DNA of 64,000 bases from Longitalea luteola. Its GTDB lineage: Bacteria > Bacteroidota > Bacteroidia > Chitinophagales > Chitinophagaceae. Each line of letters starts with the position of its first letter. Position 1 is the stretch's first letter. The DNA lies in the NCBI RefSeq assembly GCF_017356035.1, contig NZ_JAFIQX010000002.1, forward strand, positions 310,001-374,000. Direction: 5' to 3'. The notes beneath the pieces are model-generated. The model saw only the letters and a list, made by a program, of their open reading frames with translations. It had not been told where the DNA came from and searched no databases. Both the position numbers and the translations under genes were made by a program. Shown piece after piece: positions 63,475-64,000 of this stretch.

Positions 63475-64000
63475 ATGACAACTACCGGATTATTTTTGTT
63501 AGCTATTCTGGCGCTTGGGTTTCTGATTACATTTCAGATAGCCAAGGCGAGTGAGTATGTCTCTGTATTAAAAGGAGAAAAAAAGTCCTTCGAACAAAAT
63601 AACAAGATCAATGGATTCCTGATGGTAGTGTTCCTGGTGCTGGGTCTGATCGGGGTATGGTGGTGCAACAAAGCGTTGTATCATAAAACATTGATGCCCT
63701 ACCCATCAGCTTCCGAGCACGGTGAGAACATCGATACCATGCTGAAGATTACATTGCTCATTACCGGTATTGTGTTTTTCATTACGCAGATCTTATTGTT
63801 CTGGTTCGCTTATAAATACCAGTATAGCGATAAAAGAAGAGCATTCTATTATCCCCACAACAACAAACTCGAAGTTTTGTGGACAACCGTTCCTGCTATT
63901 GCACTGTGTACCCTGGTAGGTTTTGGTTTGTATTACTGGTTCAAAATAACCGGCGATGCGCCTGCTAACGCTATGCAGGTGGAAATTACCGGTCGTCAGT
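63475..64000 (+). CDS. coxB: Cytochrome c oxidase subunit II, 5' part (cut by window end)
   Basis: The ATG at 63475 opens a frame that runs to the window end (175 codons). It has an early hydrophobic span (GLFLLAILALGFLITFQIAKA), two further spans (GFLMVVFLVLGLIGVWW, ITLLITGIVFFITQILLFWF) and the conserved subunit II run KLEVLWTTVPAIALCTLVGFG. The CuA-binding domain would lie outside the window. It continues the act operon, coupling the complex to an oxidase. Position after actF and sequence both support the call. Confidence 0.93.
   Translation, partial: MTTTGLFLLAILALGFLITFQIAKASEYVSVLKGEKKSFEQNNKINGFLMVVFLVLGLIGVWWCNKALYHKTLMPYPSASEHGENIDTMLKITLLITGIVFFITQILLFWFAYKYQYSDKRRAFYYPHNNKLEVLWTTVPAIALCTLVGFGLYYWFKITGDAPANAMQVEITGRQ

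Overview
The window looks like chromosome of a Bacteroidota bacterium, most likely Chitinophagaceae (Niastella/Chitinophaga-like). The reasons are promoters of the Bacteroidota type (-7 TAnnTTTG, sometimes with a -33 TTG about 20 nt upstream), little Shine-Dalgarno signal, GLPGLI, IPExxxVDY and DUF6787 family proteins, CarboxypepD_reg-like/beta-barrel outer-membrane proteins, a Rho with a long charged N-terminal insertion, futalosine-pathway MqnC, and an alternative complex III (ActABCDEF) operon running into cytochrome oxidase. No rRNA, tRNA, CRISPR, prophage or insertion sequence was recognised. Most genes are ordinary core genes, and many of the oddities lie in the spacers.

Layout. 1-4262: end of a COG3014-like protein, then a small membrane protein-padR-pspC operon behind a promoter that overlaps a perfect palindrome. 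4452-9787: gcvT, an SRPBCC protein, comB and rho (+). 9815-12401: a minus-strand M28 peptidase / IPExxxVDY protein / pterin dehydratase group. 12972-16745: a SWIM-SNF2 helicase. 16964-28681: two paralogous outer-membrane beta-barrel proteins with a 55-aa antisense small ORF between them, a GH13 enzyme, a tandem 189-bp intergenic duplication, a GLPGLI protein and a histidine kinase/response regulator pair. 28678-34481 (-): a small membrane protein, a 1329-aa hybrid kinase and mqnC. 34829-45209 (+): aspartic protease-PDZ, an active/inactive M16 pair, a 4-TM membrane protein, a fused alpha-beta 2-oxoacid dehydrogenase E1, an internally deleted Uma2 protein, an S41 protease and a surface protein. 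45316-54325 (mostly -): penicillin-acylase-type and D-aminoacylase-type hydrolases, CsbD and its partner, an EstB-type serine hydrolase, a CarboxypepD_reg protein and a DUF6787-PurN fusion. 54580-64000 (+): actA-F and the 5' part of coxB.

How the genes fit together. MqnC makes a menaquinone precursor. ActA-F would oxidise menaquinol and pass electrons through several c-hemes to the terminal oxidase that begins at coxB. The two outer-membrane barrels, the GLPGLI protein and the two-component system look like an envelope-function neighbourhood. The periplasmic hydrolases and proteases (M28, S41, aspartic protease, acylase, D-aminoacylase, serine hydrolase) fit a scavenging lifestyle.

The points most worth checking are the DUF6787-PurN fusion, the 55-aa ORF with its own promoter and terminator, the tandem intergenic duplication carrying paired mini-ORFs, the padR operator, the six CXXCH motifs in ActA, the deleted Uma2 gene, and several families of short-unit intergenic repeats. 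I found no obvious new multi-gene defence or biosynthetic system.
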